Assembly: GCF_947251645.1 (NCBI RefSeq)
Contig: NZ_OX366364.1
Location: forward strand, 930,001-994,000
Direction of reading: 5' to 3'
Source: Wolbachia endosymbiont (group A) of Bibio marci
Lineage (GTDB): Bacteria > Pseudomonadota > Alphaproteobacteria > Rickettsiales > Anaplasmataceae
Length of the DNA: 64,000 nucleotides
Position 1 is the first letter of the stretch. The number at the start of each line of letters is the position of its first letter. A program made the position numbers and the translations under genes. Below the pieces are notes generated by a model. That model searched no databases and was not told the origin of the DNA. It saw only the letters and a program-made list of their open reading frames with translations. Shown here piece after piece: positions 50,164 through 60,729 of this stretch.

Positions 50164-51549
50164 ATGAATGAGTATGATATTACGGTTATAGGTAGCGGTC
50201 CTGGTGGTTATATAGCAGCAATTAGAGCGGCACAGCTTGGATTTAAAACTGCAATTGTGGAAAAAGAAAAAAATTTAGGCGGTATATGCTTAAATTGGGG
50301 ATGTATACCAACAAAATCACTGCTTAGAGCATCTGAGGTTTATAGGCTAATAAAAAGATCAAAAGAGTTTGGTATAGAAGTAAAAGGAGCGAGTTTTGAT
50401 ATACAATCAATAGTGAAATATTCAAGAAGCGTTGTTGATAAATTATCAAGTGGCATTGCATATTTGATGAAAAAAAATAACATCAAAGTTCATCAAGGCT
50501 TTGGTAAACTTGCAGGCAATAGTACTATAAAAGTTGCTAGCGATAAGGAAGAACAAGAAATTGTTTCTAAGCATATCATTTTAGCAACAGGCGTGAGGGC
50601 ACGGAATCTGCCTGGAATAGAGGCAGATGGAGATTTAATATGGAATGCGCAGCATGCTATGATGCCGGGCAAATTACCAAAATCACTACTAATTATAGGG
50701 TCTGGCGCAATTGGAATAGAATTTGCAAGTTTTTATAGTACTTTGGGGGTTGATGTAACAATCATAGAGATAAAGAGCACTATTTTGCCGCTGGAGGATA
50801 AAGACATTTCAGATTTAGCACAAGAAATATTCACAAAACAGGGGATAAAAATATATACAAACAGTAGCGTAAAAGCTCTTACTAAAAGTAAAGACTCTGC
50901 TCAAGTGCTACTAAGTAGTGGCAAGAGCAAAGAATTTGATAGGGTGATTGTTGCGGTTGGAATTCAAGCAAATATTGAAAATATAGGTTTAGAAAATACA
51001 AAAATTAAATTAAGCCCTTCTGGTTTTATTGAAATGAATGAATGGTATGAAACTAGTGAATCAAATGTGTATGCAATAGGTGATGTAGCTGGCCCACCAT
51101 GTTTAGCACATAAAGCGAGCCATGAAGCTGTGATCTGCGTTGAAAAGATTGCTGGTAAAAGTGCTCATGCGTTAAAAAAAGAATGCATACCAAATTGCAC
51201 TTATTCTCATCCACAAATAGCGAGCATCGGCCTTACTGAGGAACAGGCAATAAAAGGTGGGTATGATGTAAAAATAGGAAAATTTCACTCTAACTTTAAT
51301 GGTAAGTCTATTGCACTCAGTGAAACTGAAGGGTTAGTGAAAACAATTATAGACAAAAAGACAGGCGAACTTCTGGGTAGCCACATGATAGGTGCAGAAG
51401 TAACGGAGTTAATTAGCAATTTTGCTCTTGCAAAGCAACTAGAAGGAACAGACTTCGACATAAAATCTACGATTTTTCCTCATCCAACCATTTCAGAGAT
51501 GATACACGAATCAGTGCTTGCTGCAGATGATGAGTCGTTAAATAGTTGA
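50164..51549 (+). CDS. lpd: Dihydrolipoyl dehydrogenase
   Basis: E3 of the pyruvate and 2-oxoglutarate dehydrogenase complexes: it reoxidises dihydrolipoamide with FAD and NAD. The 461 residues show the FAD-binding GSGPGGYIAAIRAAQLG (about residues 10-26), the redox disulphide in GGICLNWGCIPTKSLL (about 39-54), a second Rossmann GSGAIGIEFASFYSTLG (about 179-195) and the C-terminal HPTISEMIHE with the catalytic His-Glu pair. No other complex genes are adjacent. The convergent gene on the minus strand ends one base away. Confidence 0.97.
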   Translation: MNEYDITVIGSGPGGYIAAIRAAQLGFKTAIVEKEKNLGGICLNWGCIPTKSLLRASEVYRLIKRSKEFGIEVKGASFDIQSIVKYSRSVVDKLSSGIAYLMKKNNIKVHQGFGKLAGNSTIKVASDKEEQEIVSKHIILATGVRARNLPGIEADGDLIWNAQHAMMPGKLPKSLLIIGSGAIGIEFASFYSTLGVDVTIIEIKSTILPLEDKDISDLAQEIFTKQGIKIYTNSSVKALTKSKDSAQVLLSSGKSKEFDRVIVAVGIQANIENIGLENTKIKLSPSGFIEMNEWYETSESNVYAIGDVAGPPCLAHKASHEAVICVEKIAGKSAHALKKECIPNCTYSHPQIASIGLTEEQAIKGGYDVKIGKFHSNFNGKSIALSETEGLVKTIIDKKTGELLGSHMIGAEVTELISNFALAKQLEGTDFDIKSTIFPHPTISEMIHESVLAADDESLNS

Positions 51550-51550
51550 A

Positions 51551-51946
51551 CTAACGTTCCATCGTTTTAGAGTTGTCAATGTCTTGAGTAGTAGTTTGAT
51601 TAGGCACTTTAGTTTCAATAGATTGATTACCACCAGCATCAGAATTCTGCAACTCTTCTTTCAATCCCTTAGCTGCTTCTTTAACTTTAAGCTTTGCCTT
51701 TGGATGAAGATCTTCTGGGCCTTTTCCTTTAGTATCCAAACCTTGTTGTAGATTAGTGCTTTTCATTTTATTATGCTGCTCGTGCTCAGGTAGGTCAACA
51801 ACCGAATTGAAAAGAATTTTTATTATATTTTTTAGCAGTTCTAAAAAACCTCCGCTTCTGCCTTCTCTTTGTTCTTGAGGCTTATTTTTCACGTTAGATT
51901 CTTTTTTACTGTTACTACTTTTAGGCATTTTTAACTCAACTATCAT
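51551..51946 (-). CDS. Small hydrophilic protein, unknown
   Basis: 131 residues with strong charge and Gln/Asn content. A later start at Met7 (MPKSSNSKKESNVKNKPQEQ, codon at 51928) is also possible. A short hydrophobic patch (LELLKNIIKILFNSVVDL, about residues 35-52) could be an amphipathic helix; the rest (about 60-131) is predicted unstructured. No family recognised. It lies tail to tail with lpd and head to head with murG, with about 70 bases upstream for a promoter. Confidence 0.6.
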   Translation of the reverse strand: MIVELKMPKSSNSKKESNVKNKPQEQREGRSGGFLELLKNIIKILFNSVVDLPEHEQHNKMKSTNLQQGLDTKGKGPEDLHPKAKLKVKEAAKGLKEELQNSDAGGNQSIETKVPNQTTTQDIDNSKTMER

Positions 51947-52015
51947 AAAGCTTAATAAAATTCTACGTGCAAATTATTAAATAATAGTTAACAATCTAGG
52001 ATTCATTATTTACAG

Positions 52016-53047
52016 ATGGATATTATTTTAGCAACAGGTGGCACAGGCGGACACATTTTTCCAGCTATAACTTTAGCAAGAGCACTAAAGGCACAAGGAT
52101 ACAATTGCATATTATTCACTGATAAAAAAACAAATAAAAATACCGACATAGAAAACTACACCTTACCATTACGTAAACCGAGCAGCAACAAATTTAAGTT
52201 TTTCCTTTTATTAATGTATAGTTGTGTGCTAGCAATATATAAAATCAGAAAATTGAAGCCAAGATTAGTAATTGGTTTTGGTAGCTATGCTTCTTTTCCA
52301 ACTCTTCTTGCAGCAAGAGTTCTTTCTATACCTATAATTTTACATGAACAAAACACAGTTTTAGGGAGAGTAAATAGATTCTTTTTCAAGAGTGCAAAAT
52401 TAATTGCAACCAGCTTTCCGGAGACTAAATATGCAGAAGGCAATAAATGTATTTTTACAGGAAATTTTGTTGATATAAAAGCACAGAGCCATTCTAGCAC
52501 TGAGAAAGTCCTAAACATATTGGTCATAGCAGGCAGCCAAGGTGCAAATTTTTTTGATGATGTGATAAGCAGCGTAATTTGTAATTTGCCTATTAAAATG
52601 AAAAAGAAAATTAGAGTGACGCAGCAATGTACGAAGAAAAATGTAAACAAGGTCAAGAGTCTATACAAAAGTGAAAAGATCGATTGTGAATTAAGTGAAT
52701 TTTTTGATGATATGGAAAATAGACTGGCCAATGCTCACTTGGTAATTAGCAGAGCAGGGGCAACTTCAATAGCAGAGATCACTCTTGCTAGGCGTTCTGC
52801 TATATATATTCCTTACCCTTACTCAAAAGATAATCACCAATTTTATAACACAAAATATATTGAAGATTCGGGAGCAGCTGTAATAGTTGAGCAAAATAGT
52901 GAAGCAAAAAAAAATCTAACAGAGTTACTATTTGATCTACTCAGTAATTCTCAAAAATTGCGTGATATGACCAATAATACAAAAAAAACAGGGATAAAGA
53001 ATGGGACTACTGAGTTTGTTAAGGTAATTGTTCACAAGTTTAGTTGA
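52016..53047 (+). CDS. murG: UDP-GlcNAc:undecaprenyl-PP-MurNAc-pentapeptide GlcNAc transferase
   Basis: MurG makes lipid II at the inner face of the membrane, the last cytoplasmic step of peptidoglycan precursor synthesis. The 343 residues have the glycine loop ATGGTGGHIFPAITLARAL (about residues 6-24), the membrane-facing region, HEQNTVLGRVNRFF (about 109-122) and the donor site VISRAGATSIAEITLARRSA (about 243-262). Wolbachia keeps lipid II synthesis for division even though it lacks a conventional thick wall. Its 3' end overlaps that of gshB by 16 bases, convergently. Confidence 0.96.
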   Translation: MDIILATGGTGGHIFPAITLARALKAQGYNCILFTDKKTNKNTDIENYTLPLRKPSSNKFKFFLLLMYSCVLAIYKIRKLKPRLVIGFGSYASFPTLLAARVLSIPIILHEQNTVLGRVNRFFFKSAKLIATSFPETKYAEGNKCIFTGNFVDIKAQSHSSTEKVLNILVIAGSQGANFFDDVISSVICNLPIKMKKKIRVTQQCTKKNVNKVKSLYKSEKIDCELSEFFDDMENRLANAHLVISRAGATSIAEITLARRSAIYIPYPYSKDNHQFYNTKYIEDSGAAVIVEQNSEAKKNLTELLFDLLSNSQKLRDMTNNTKKTGIKNGTTEFVKVIVHKFS

Positions 53048-53961
53048 TGGCTGCTTGCTTTTTCTTCAAACACGTCCCAAAAATCTTTTTCTAGCGATAT
53101 ATTATACAATTTATTGATATGAACTACTCCCGTGGGTGAAGTTGTGTTAATTTCGAGCAGGAAGTCATCTATAATATCAATACCAACAAATATTAGCCCT
53201 CTTTTCTTTAATTCAGGACCAATTTTGTTACATATTTCATTGTCCCTATCGTTCATTTGAGCGGGCTCAAAACTTGCTCCGAGCCGCACATTTGTCCTAA
53301 TCTCTCCACTAATCTTTGGAACTCGTTTCATTACACCAATTGGTTGACCATAAAGTAGCAATATTCTTTTATCTTTATCTATGTTTTTACAAAATGATTG
53401 CGCAATTACAGGACATTCATATTTTGCTATCATGAGATCCACTACTACTTGAATACTATTCTCGTCTTGTATTCTTATCACATCGTTTCCTCCATAACTA
53501 TACAATGGCTTCAGAATAATATCTTTATAGTTGCGGTAAAAATCTCTAATCATTGATATATTTTCAGTAATCAAAGTCGGCGGAATTAACTCTGGAAATA
53601 ATGAAGTTATCAATTTTTCAGGACAATTTCTTATTTCTGTTGGGTTGTTAATTACCAATGCGCTAGTTTTTTCTAAGATATATGTTGTTGTAATATAACG
53701 CATATCAAAGGGTGGATCCTGTCTGATAAATACGATGTTCATTTCATTCAAGTTGATTGCCATATCTTCTTTAGAAATGAATCCACAATTATCAACTGTA
53801 ACTTTCTGGGCTAAAGCAATTGGATGGTTTAGCTTTAGTGCTAAATTGTTAGGAGCATAGACAAAAACTTCATGCCCCCTCCTTTGTGCTTCTTTTATCA
53901 ATGTAAATGTAGTGTCAGTTTCAAAATTTATATTTTTATCCATCTGAAAGGCAACTTTCAT
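53032..53961 (-). CDS. gshB: Glutathione synthetase
   Basis: GshB joins glycine to gamma-glutamylcysteine with ATP. The 309-residue protein has the N-terminal substrate domain (MKVAFQMDKNINFETDTTFT) and an ATP-grasp domain with ILKPLYSYGGNDVIRI (about residues 140-155), ILLLYGQPIGVMKRVPK (about 202-218) and the metal site GIDIIDDFLLEINTTSPTGV (about 267-286). Length is standard. Its 3' end overlaps murG, and a copy of the ACAACTGTACAAATGTT motif lies just upstream of its start. Confidence 0.95.
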   Translation of the reverse strand: MKVAFQMDKNINFETDTTFTLIKEAQRRGHEVFVYAPNNLALKLNHPIALAQKVTVDNCGFISKEDMAINLNEMNIVFIRQDPPFDMRYITTTYILEKTSALVINNPTEIRNCPEKLITSLFPELIPPTLITENISMIRDFYRNYKDIILKPLYSYGGNDVIRIQDENSIQVVVDLMIAKYECPVIAQSFCKNIDKDKRILLLYGQPIGVMKRVPKISGEIRTNVRLGASFEPAQMNDRDNEICNKIGPELKKRGLIFVGIDIIDDFLLEINTTSPTGVVHINKLYNISLEKDFWDVFEEKASSHQLNL

Positions 53962-53981
53962 TTATGTTCTCTACCTATTGT

Positions 53982-54007
53982 CACAACTGTACAAATGTTA
54001 TAATTTG
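53982..54007. repeat. Copy of the dispersed ACAACTGTACGAACGTT motif
   Basis: CACAACTGTACAAATGTTAT between gshB and the BON gene matches the motif near 45173 with two differences (G to A, C to T). Both flanking genes are read on the minus strand, so it lies in the gshB upstream region and could touch its regulation. Confidence 0.6.
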
Positions 54008-54021
54008 AAGGCGATTTTTGC

Positions 54022-54618
54022 CTAATGGCGTAATTTACTGTACCTATATCGTACATAACTTACAACTTGTTTTACTCCCTTTACTTTTCTTGCAATTGCT
54101 ATTACAGCTTTTAATTCTGCTTTATTTTGGGCTATACCCATCAAATAAACAACTCTATCAACCGTATTAACGCTATAATTAATTGACTTAATATTTCTTT
54201 TTCCCAGAAGTCTTGTTCTTATTTCCGCTGTTATCATGCCATCTACAGTGGTGTCTAGCATGGAAGCCATTTGAATTGGTATTACTCTTATTTCATTTAT
54301 CACTTCTTTAATTTCTTTTTGCTGCCAAGCTATTTTTTCTGCTGTAAGTTGTTTTTCAGGAGTGTCAACACTTCCAATGAGCAATACTCTTCCTTCACTT
54401 ACTTTAACCTTTATGGATGAAAATAGTCCATGCTTTAAGAGTCCCTTATTAATTCTGATGACCATAGTCGTATCATCAATGATATTTCCCAAGGATTTAT
54501 CCTGCATTGTTATTGCTGTTGCTGTCGCTGTAGCCACCACACCACCTATTATAAGGGTTGTGCAACCACTTTGTGTAATCAAAAAAATTGCGAGTAAGAA
54601 GCTTGTTATTAATCTCAT
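54022..54618 (-). CDS. BON-domain lipoprotein
   Basis: 198 residues. The N-terminus MRLITSFLLAIFLITQSGCT is a signal peptide with a plausible lipobox ending at Cys19 (position -3 is Gln, not ideal). Two BON domains follow (about residues 48-112 and 122-190), each with the pattern of a conserved Gly such as RVLLIGSVDTPEKQLTAEKI and RVVYLMGIAQNKAELKAVIA. BON proteins (OsmY/Kbp type) are thought to bind membranes or protect the envelope under stress; the exact role is unknown. An Ala/Thr-rich stretch (GGVVATATATAIT) follows the lipidation site. Confidence 0.85.
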   Translation of the reverse strand: MRLITSFLLAIFLITQSGCTTLIIGGVVATATATAITMQDKSLGNIIDDTTMVIRINKGLLKHGLFSSIKVKVSEGRVLLIGSVDTPEKQLTAEKIAWQQKEIKEVINEIRVIPIQMASMLDTTVDGMITAEIRTRLLGKRNIKSINYSVNTVDRVVYLMGIAQNKAELKAVIAIARKVKGVKQVVSYVRYRYSKLRH

Positions 54619-54710
54619 TATTGATTTTTAGGGTTTAGAGCTTTCATTAAGAAATGTTAATAAGCTTTTTTGATTGTGTAAACACCATAAATTAAGTAAG
54701 ACTTTAAACC

Positions 54711-54739
54711 TTGAATATTTTTAATGGAATACCTATAAT
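54711..54739 (+). promoter_or_regulatory. Near-consensus sigma-70 promoter for tRNA-Leu
   Basis: TTGAAT at 54711-54716, a 17-base spacer and TATAAT at 54734-54739. Transcription would start near 54746, about 13 bases before the mature tRNA end. Confidence 0.75.
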
Positions 54740-54758
54740 AGGGTACTGAAAATTTCTT

Positions 54759-54840
54759 GCGGATATGGCGGAATTGGTAGACGTGCCAGGTTTAGGTCCT
54801 GGTGAGCTTGCTCGTGGGGGTTCAAGTCCCTCTATCCGCA
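54759..54840 (+). tRNA. tRNA-Leu (anticodon UAG)
   Basis: An 82-base class II tRNA. Acceptor GCGGATA pairs with TATCCGC, discriminator A. The anticodon arm CCAGG-TTTAGGT-CCTGG gives TAG. A variable arm follows (about GAGCTTGCTC), and the T arm GGGGG-TTCAAGT-CCCTC is typical apart from one imperfect pair. CCA is not encoded. Confidence 0.96.
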
Positions 54841-54995
54841 CTTTAAAGTCATGTAACTTAGGTTTTAAGGGAAAATTTATAATCACTAAATACACTTTTA
54901 TTTGTATAAAAACCTGTTCTTAAGGATTGTGTTTAACTTAAATTCTGGTAAAATGACTCTATTAAGATATGAATTAAAATATTAATAAATGAATT

Positions 54996-56333
54996 ATGAT
55001 GTCTAATAATATACCTCAAAATACAGTCGAAGTAAGTAGCGTATATACCTACAAAGAGCTTAGTATAGATAAACTAAAGCATGAGTATGAAATCACAGTT
55101 AGTAGTGATTATATAAAACAAAAGGTAGATTCCAGGTTGCAGGAGATAGCAGAAAATGCAAAATTACCTGGATTTAGGGCTGGAAAGATGCCCTATGACC
55201 TTGTTGTTGCAAATTATAAAAACGAAGCTTTGGAATATGTGATAAATAATACAATTGATTATTGCTCAAGTGATTTGATGAAAAAAATTGAAGTCAAGTC
55301 TCACATTTATCCTAAGGTTGATGTTATATCATTACCAGATCTGGGCAAAGAAAATGAGGAGGGCAATTTTGTATACAAGCTATCTTTTGAGTCGATGCCT
55401 GAAGTACCGGCGATAGATCTTGACAAAATAAACTTAAAGAAAATTGAGGCAAAGATTGAAGAGGAAGATATAAAAGAATTTATTGATTCTATCAAAACAA
55501 AATTCCCCAATTTTGCCTCTGTTGATGATGCTTCTTATCAAGCGAAAGATGGGGATAAATTGATAATTGATTTTGAAGGGCGGATTAGGAATAAGCTCTT
55601 TCAAGGTGGAAGTAGCAAAAATTTTGCCGTTAATTTAGGGTCTGGCACATTTATTAATGGTTTTGAAGATCAATTAACTGGTATGAAAAAGGGAGAAACA
55701 AAGGATTTTAAGTTGAAATTTCCTGAAAATTACCAAGCCATTTCCCTTGCAGGACAGGAAGCTGATTTTTCTGTGCGAGTTAATGAGATTCAAATTGCCA
55801 AAGATTTTGAAAATGATGATGAAATAGCTAAGAGTATTGGTTTTAAAGATTATTCTTTGCTAATAAATCATGCAAAAAAAATGATTGGTGATCAGTGTAC
55901 CGAAATGAGAAATCTCTTAATTAAAAAGGAGCTGTTTGATTATTTGGATGCTAATTATAGTTTTGATTTACCCACAGACATAGTAAAACAGGAGCAACAA
56001 AGAATGGAAGGAGAACTGGGTGCTCAAAATGATTCTCGTAAAGAAGCTGAAAAACGTGTAAAGCTTGCTATGTTATTTATGAAATTTAGTGCAGAACATA
56101 AAATATCATTAACTCAAAATGATGTTTTGAATGTTATTGTAAATCAATATGTCAGTAAGGATGTACCGTTTGACAGAGTACTTAAGCATTTTGAATCAAA
56201 TAAACAATTTCAAGAATTAGTTAGAGGGCAAGCGCTTGAGTATAAAGTGACAGATTATATAATAGAAAAAGTTAGTAAAGAAGAGCAGATTATTTCTGTG
56301 AAAGAATTAAAGGAATTGTTTGGTAATATTTAA
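54996..56333 (+). CDS. tig: Trigger factor
   Basis: Trigger factor is the ribosome-bound chaperone and prolyl isomerase that meets nascent chains at L23. The 445-residue protein has the ribosome-binding segment [18 protein letters not shown] (about residues 56-73), where the family has GFRxGKxP, a PPIase domain (about 172-262; [20 protein letters not shown]) and the C-terminal helical chaperone arms. It heads the tig-clpP-clpX-lon string, a common bacterial order; each neighbour is close, so one transcript is likely. Confidence 0.96.
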   Translation: MMSNNIPQNTVEVSSVYTYKELSIDKLKHEYEITVSSDYIKQKVDSRLQEIAENAKLPGFRAGKMPYDLVVANYKNEALEYVINNTIDYCSSDLMKKIEVKSHIYPKVDVISLPDLGKENEEGNFVYKLSFESMPEVPAIDLDKINLKKIEAKIEEEDIKEFIDSIKTKFPNFASVDDASYQAKDGDKLIIDFEGRIRNKLFQGGSSKNFAVNLGSGTFINGFEDQLTGMKKGETKDFKLKFPENYQAISLAGQEADFSVRVNEIQIAKDFENDDEIAKSIGFKDYSLLINHAKKMIGDQCTEMRNLLIKKELFDYLDANYSFDLPTDIVKQEQQRMEGELGAQNDSRKEAEKRVKLAMLFMKFSAEHKISLTQNDVLNVIVNQYVSKDVPFDRVLKHFESNKQFQELVRGQALEYKVTDYIIEKVSKEEQIISVKELKELFGNI

Positions 56334-56344
56334 TAGGAAAAGGT

Positions 56345-56971
56345 ATGACTCTTATACCAATTGTAGTTGAACAAACTAGTCGCGGTGAGCGCGCTTATGA
56401 CATATATTCAAGACTAGTGAAAGAAAGAATAATTTTCGTAACAGGTCCTATTGAGGACAACATGGCTAGCGTAATAGTAGCACAGCTTTTATTTTTAGAA
56501 TCGGAAAATCCCGATAAAGACATTTGTATGTACATCAATTCACCAGGTGGTGTTGTAACTGCTGGTTTGTCGATCTACGATACAATGCAGTATATAAACC
56601 CAGACGTTTCAACTTTATGTATAGGTCAAGCTGCATCTATGGGTTCTTTATTGCTTGCAGCTGGTACAAAAGGTAAGCGCTACTCTCTACCTCATTCAAG
56701 AATTATGATACACCAGCCATCTGGTGGTTATCATGGTCAAGCAACTGATATAGAAATACATGCTAATGAGATTTTGCGAGTTAAGAAAAAACTAAATCAA
56801 ATTTATGAAAAACATACTGGAAATTCACTGAAGAAAATTGAAGAAATGATGGAAAGAGATAAGTTCATGGATCCTGAAGAAGCAAGGAAAATTGGCTTAA
56901 TTGACAAGGTGATAGCTGAGCGTACAGATATTGAAATTGAAAATACTAAAGTTAAACAAAAGGTGGGTTAA
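56345..56971 (+). CDS. clpP: ATP-dependent Clp protease proteolytic subunit
   Basis: ClpP is the serine protease barrel that degrades proteins fed by ClpX (or ClpA). The 208-residue protein begins [20 protein letters not shown]. The catalytic triad is complete: Ser98 in [14 protein letters not shown], His123 in [11 protein letters not shown], and Asp172 in [12 protein letters not shown]. It starts 11 bases after tig and its stop overlaps the clpX start by one base (TAATG). Confidence 0.98.
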   Translation: MTLIPIVVEQTSRGERAYDIYSRLVKERIIFVTGPIEDNMASVIVAQLLFLESENPDKDICMYINSPGGVVTAGLSIYDTMQYINPDVSTLCIGQAASMGSLLLAAGTKGKRYSLPHSRIMIHQPSGGYHGQATDIEIHANEILRVKKKLNQIYEKHTGNSLKKIEEMMERDKFMDPEEARKIGLIDKVIAERTDIEIENTKVKQKVG

Positions 56972-58248
56972 TGGATAACAATAATGATTTACACTACTGT
57001 TCTTTTTGCAACAAGGCGCAAGATGAAGTAGATAAATTGATTACTAACTCTTCGGATGGTTTAAAGGTGTTTATTTGTAATGAGTGCATAGAATTATCCC
57101 ATAAAGCAATAAGTCAAAAGAAAGATAGATCTTTTAATTCAGATCGTATATCTGATATGAAGCTATTACTAAAGAAACCTGAGGATATAAAAAATTTTCT
57201 TAGCAAGCATGTTGTAGGTCAAGAACATGCGCAACATGTCTTATCTGTAGCTATGTATAACCATTGTCAATCCATGGCACAATTTCATGCTATAAGTGAT
57301 ATCGAAATCGAGAAGTCAAATATAATGCTTATTGGTCCCACTGGTTCTGGTAAGACTTTGCTGGCCAAAACACTTGCTAAAGTTTCAGATGTGCCATTTG
57401 CTATGGCTGATGCGACAACTTTAACTGAGGCAGGTTATGTGGGTGATGATGTAGAAAGCGTGTTGTCGCGTTTATTACAAGCTGCAAATTATGACGTTGC
57501 AAAAGCACAGCGTGGTATAGTGTTTATAGATGAAATAGACAAGATCACAAGAAAATCTGAAAGCACTTCAATAATCCGTGACGTTTCAGGTGAGGGGGTC
57601 CAGCAAGCTCTGCTTAAGATTATGGAGGGTACAGTTGCTTATGTTCCGCCACAAGGAGGGCGAAAACATCCACAACAAGAGTTTATACAAGTGGATACTA
57701 GTAACATACTGTTTATTTGTGGAGGAGCTTTTGAAGGCCTCGATAAAATTATTGAAGCGAGAAAAAAGGGAACATCAGTTGGCTTTGGAGCAGATATAAG
57801 TCAGTCTAAAGAGCAAAAGAAAAAAAATGCTTTACATGATGTTCAACCTGAAGATTTAATCAAATTCGGTTTAATACCCGAATTTGTAGGGCGGGTTCCA
57901 ATAACTGCTGTTTTAGATGAGCTGGATCATGAAGATTTAATACATGTTTTGACAGAACCAAGAAATGCGCTAATAAAACAGTACAAAGCATTGCTTGCGT
58001 TTAGCAAAGTAAACCTCGAGTTTTCAGATGAAGCAATATCAGCTATTGCTAAAAAGGCTATAAGTTATAAAACAGGTGCAAGAATGTTACGTGCTATTTT
58101 AGAGTCACTTTTGCTTGACATTATGTATACATCTGGAAACGGAGGCTTTGAAGGTAGCACTATAGTAATCACTAAGAAAATGGTAGAGTTAGGAAAAGCA
58201 ACGGTTAATCATAATAATAATGGCAATGTTATAACGGTTAATGATTAA
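56971..58248 (+). CDS. clpX: ATP-dependent Clp protease ATP-binding subunit ClpX
   Basis: ClpX unfolds substrates and feeds them to ClpP. The 425 residues contain an N-terminal C4 zinc finger (CSFCNKAQ and FICNEC, about residues 9-37), Walker [16 protein letters not shown] (about 117-131), Walker [12 protein letters not shown] (about 180-190), and the pore loop with [11 protein letters not shown]. The C-terminal SSD domain includes [16 protein letters not shown]. Length is normal. Start codon is coupled to the clpP stop, 15 bases separate it from lon. Confidence 0.98.
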   Translation: MDNNNDLHYCSFCNKAQDEVDKLITNSSDGLKVFICNECIELSHKAISQKKDRSFNSDRISDMKLLLKKPEDIKNFLSKHVVGQEHAQHVLSVAMYNHCQSMAQFHAISDIEIEKSNIMLIGPTGSGKTLLAKTLAKVSDVPFAMADATTLTEAGYVGDDVESVLSRLLQAANYDVAKAQRGIVFIDEIDKITRKSESTSIIRDVSGEGVQQALLKIMEGTVAYVPPQGGRKHPQQEFIQVDTSNILFICGGAFEGLDKIIEARKKGTSVGFGADISQSKEQKKKNALHDVQPEDLIKFGLIPEFVGRVPITAVLDELDHEDLIHVLTEPRNALIKQYKALLAFSKVNLEFSDEAISAIAKKAISYKTGARMLRAILESLLLDIMYTSGNGGFEGSTIVITKKMVELGKATVNHNNNGNVITVND

Positions 58249-58263
58249 TTTGAGGCATATATT

Positions 58264-60717
58264 ATGAACATTGAACGTGCTGTGAGCTCTGGTTTTGCTG
58301 CATTGTCAGTATTACCTTTAAGAGATGTAGTAATTTTTCCAAATATAATGGTGCCTTTATTCATAGGCAGAGAAAAATCTGTTAATGCACTAGAGTATGC
58401 AATAAGTAGTAGTAGTCACCAAAATGAGATTTTTCTTGTAGCACAGAAAGATGGCTCTGTTGATAATCCAGAGCCAGAAGATCTTTATGAAGTAGGTGTG
58501 TTAGCAAACATTATACAACCATTAATAAAATTGCCTGACAATGCAGTAAAAGTTATAATCCGGGGGATAAGAAGGGGAAGAGTTGTAGAATATATTAGCT
58601 CTCATACTTTATTACAAGCCAGGGTAGAGTTAGACAATCATTATAAAGAAGATGAAGACAATATTGACTTAGAAGCTTTAAGGCGATCTGTTATAGACGC
58701 GTTCGATAGCTGGTGTAAGCTAAACAAGAAAAATCAGCCTGAAGTTGCCATTAACCCCATTGATCAAATCAAAGAAGTTGATCAACTTGTAGACACGGTA
58801 GCTTCACATTTAAATATAAAAGTATCGGATAAACAAAGCATACTTGAGGCTTATGACCCAAAAGAGCGTTTAAAAAAAGCTTTTGCTTTTATTGAGAGAG
58901 AAATAAGTATTTTGAACGCACAAAACCGTTTATATAAGACAATTAAATCGCAAGTTGAAAGCACTCAGAAAGTTTACTACCTTAACGAGCAATTGAAAGC
59001 TATACAGAAAGAATTAGGCGAATTTGAGAATGGTGATGAAGGGAATATACTCAATGAATTTGAAAAAAAGATAAATGAAACAAAGCTTTCTCAGGAAGCA
59101 AGAGAGAAAGCTATAACTGATTTGAAGAGATACAAGAAAATGAATCCCATTTCTCCTGAAGCTACAGTTATATCTAGTTACTTGCATTGGTTACTTGATT
59201 TGCCGTGGGGAAAGTACAAAGATGCAAAAATTAACTTAAATGCAGCTAAAAAAATCTTAGATGAAAATCATTATGGCATAGAGAAAGTAAAAGATAGAAT
59301 AATAGAATTTTTAGCAGTATTAAAAAGAGTAAAAGAGATAAAAGGTCCTATACTTTGCTTAGTTGGACCGCCAGGTGTTGGTAAAACTTCTTTAGCTAAG
59401 TCTATGGCAAGAGCAGTAGGAAGAGATTTTGTTCGCATAGCTCTTGGTGGTGTGCGTGATGAGTCCGAGATACGAGGGCATAGGAAAACTTATATTGGCT
59501 CAATGCCTGGTAAAATCATTCAACACATGAAAAAAGCTAATTCATGCAACCCGCTTTTTCTGCTTGATGAAATAGATAAGATGGGTTCTGATTCGCGTGG
59601 CGATCCTGCATCTGCATTACTTGAGGTTTTAGATACTGAGCACAATAAACACTTTACGGATCATTACTTGGAAGTTGAGTTTGATCTTTCAAGTGTAATG
59701 TTTGTAGCTACGGCAAACAGCTTAAATTTGCCACATCCTTTGCGTGATAGGATGGAAATTATACAATTGTCCGGGTATACTGAAGATGAAAAAATCAGTA
59801 TTGCTACACACCACCTTATTCCGAAGTTAAAGAAGGAGCATGGTTTGTATCAGAAGGAATGGGACATAACTAATGAGGCGTTATACGAGTTGATACGTTT
59901 ATATACACGTGAAAGTGGTGTGCGGAGTATGGAAAGGGAGCTTGCAAAGCTCATGAGAAAGGCAGTTAAAGAAATATTGACTGATAAAAATAAGAAAATA
60001 TCCGTAGGAGTTGACAATTTACAAGATTATTTAGGGGTACGTAAATATACCTTTGGTATTGCAGAAAATGAGAGTTTGGTGGGAATAGTAACTGGGCTTG
60101 CCTATACTGAAACAGGTGGTGATATTTTGATGATAGAATCAGTCCTAATTCCGGGCAAGGGAGAAATAAAATACACAGGAAAGCTTGGAGAGGTTATGCA
60201 AGAATCTATAAAAGCTGCGTATAGTTATATTCGATCAAATTGTTTATTTTTTGGTATAAAGCCCGAAAAATTCCAAAATAATGATATACATTTGCATGTA
60301 CCTGAGGGTGCTGTACCAAAAGATGGCCCTTCTGCTGGCGGCGCGGTATGTACGTCTATTGTTTCTCTTATGACAAATATACCAGTTAACAAAAATGTTG
60401 CTATGACAGGCGAAGTGACATTGCGTGGTAGAGTTTTAGCTATCGGGGGCTTGAGAGAAAAATTGCTTGCAGCGCTCAGAGGATCAATCAAAACTGTGAT
60501 TATACCAAGTGAAAATGAGAAAGATATGCAAGAGATTCCTGCAAGCATCAAAGAGGGGATCAACGTAGTTTTTGCTAAGAATATTGATGAAGTTATGAAA
60601 GTTGCTTTAATGCACCCTACTACTCCAATTGATGGTGATGATAATCAAAATAGTGTGCCTTCCTCTATAGAAAATAAAGATGATACTTTTCCTATGTCGG
60701 AAACATTGAAGCATTAG
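58264..60717 (+). CDS. lon: ATP-dependent protease Lon
   Basis: Lon is a hexameric protease that removes damaged and regulatory proteins. The 817-residue protein has an N-terminal LAN domain (LPLRDVVIFPNIMVPLFIGR, about residues 17-36), the AAA+ module with Walker A GPPGVGKTSLAKS (about 366-378) and Walker B PLFLLDEIDKMG (about 428-439), and the protease domain with catalytic Ser in PKDGPSAGGAVC (about 680-691) and Lys in GGLREKLLAALRG (about 726-738). It ends the tig-clpP-clpX-lon group. The broken ABC gene is convergent, 12 bases away. Confidence 0.98.
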   Translation: MNIERAVSSGFAALSVLPLRDVVIFPNIMVPLFIGREKSVNALEYAISSSSHQNEIFLVAQKDGSVDNPEPEDLYEVGVLANIIQPLIKLPDNAVKVIIRGIRRGRVVEYISSHTLLQARVELDNHYKEDEDNIDLEALRRSVIDAFDSWCKLNKKNQPEVAINPIDQIKEVDQLVDTVASHLNIKVSDKQSILEAYDPKERLKKAFAFIEREISILNAQNRLYKTIKSQVESTQKVYYLNEQLKAIQKELGEFENGDEGNILNEFEKKINETKLSQEAREKAITDLKRYKKMNPISPEATVISSYLHWLLDLPWGKYKDAKINLNAAKKILDENHYGIEKVKDRIIEFLAVLKRVKEIKGPILCLVGPPGVGKTSLAKSMARAVGRDFVRIALGGVRDESEIRGHRKTYIGSMPGKIIQHMKKANSCNPLFLLDEIDKMGSDSRGDPASALLEVLDTEHNKHFTDHYLEVEFDLSSVMFVATANSLNLPHPLRDRMEIIQLSGYTEDEKISIATHHLIPKLKKEHGLYQKEWDITNEALYELIRLYTRESGVRSMERELAKLMRKAVKEILTDKNKKISVGVDNLQDYLGVRKYTFGIAENESLVGIVTGLAYTETGGDILMIESVLIPGKGEIKYTGKLGEVMQESIKAAYSYIRSNCLFFGIKPEKFQNNDIHLHVPEGAVPKDGPSAGGAVCTSIVSLMTNIPVNKNVAMTGEVTLRGRVLAIGGLREKLLAALRGSIKTVIIPSENEKDMQEIPASIKEGINVVFAKNIDEVMKVALMHPTTPIDGDDNQNSVPSSIENKDDTFPMSETLKH

Positions 60718-60729
60718 ATTAAGAAGATA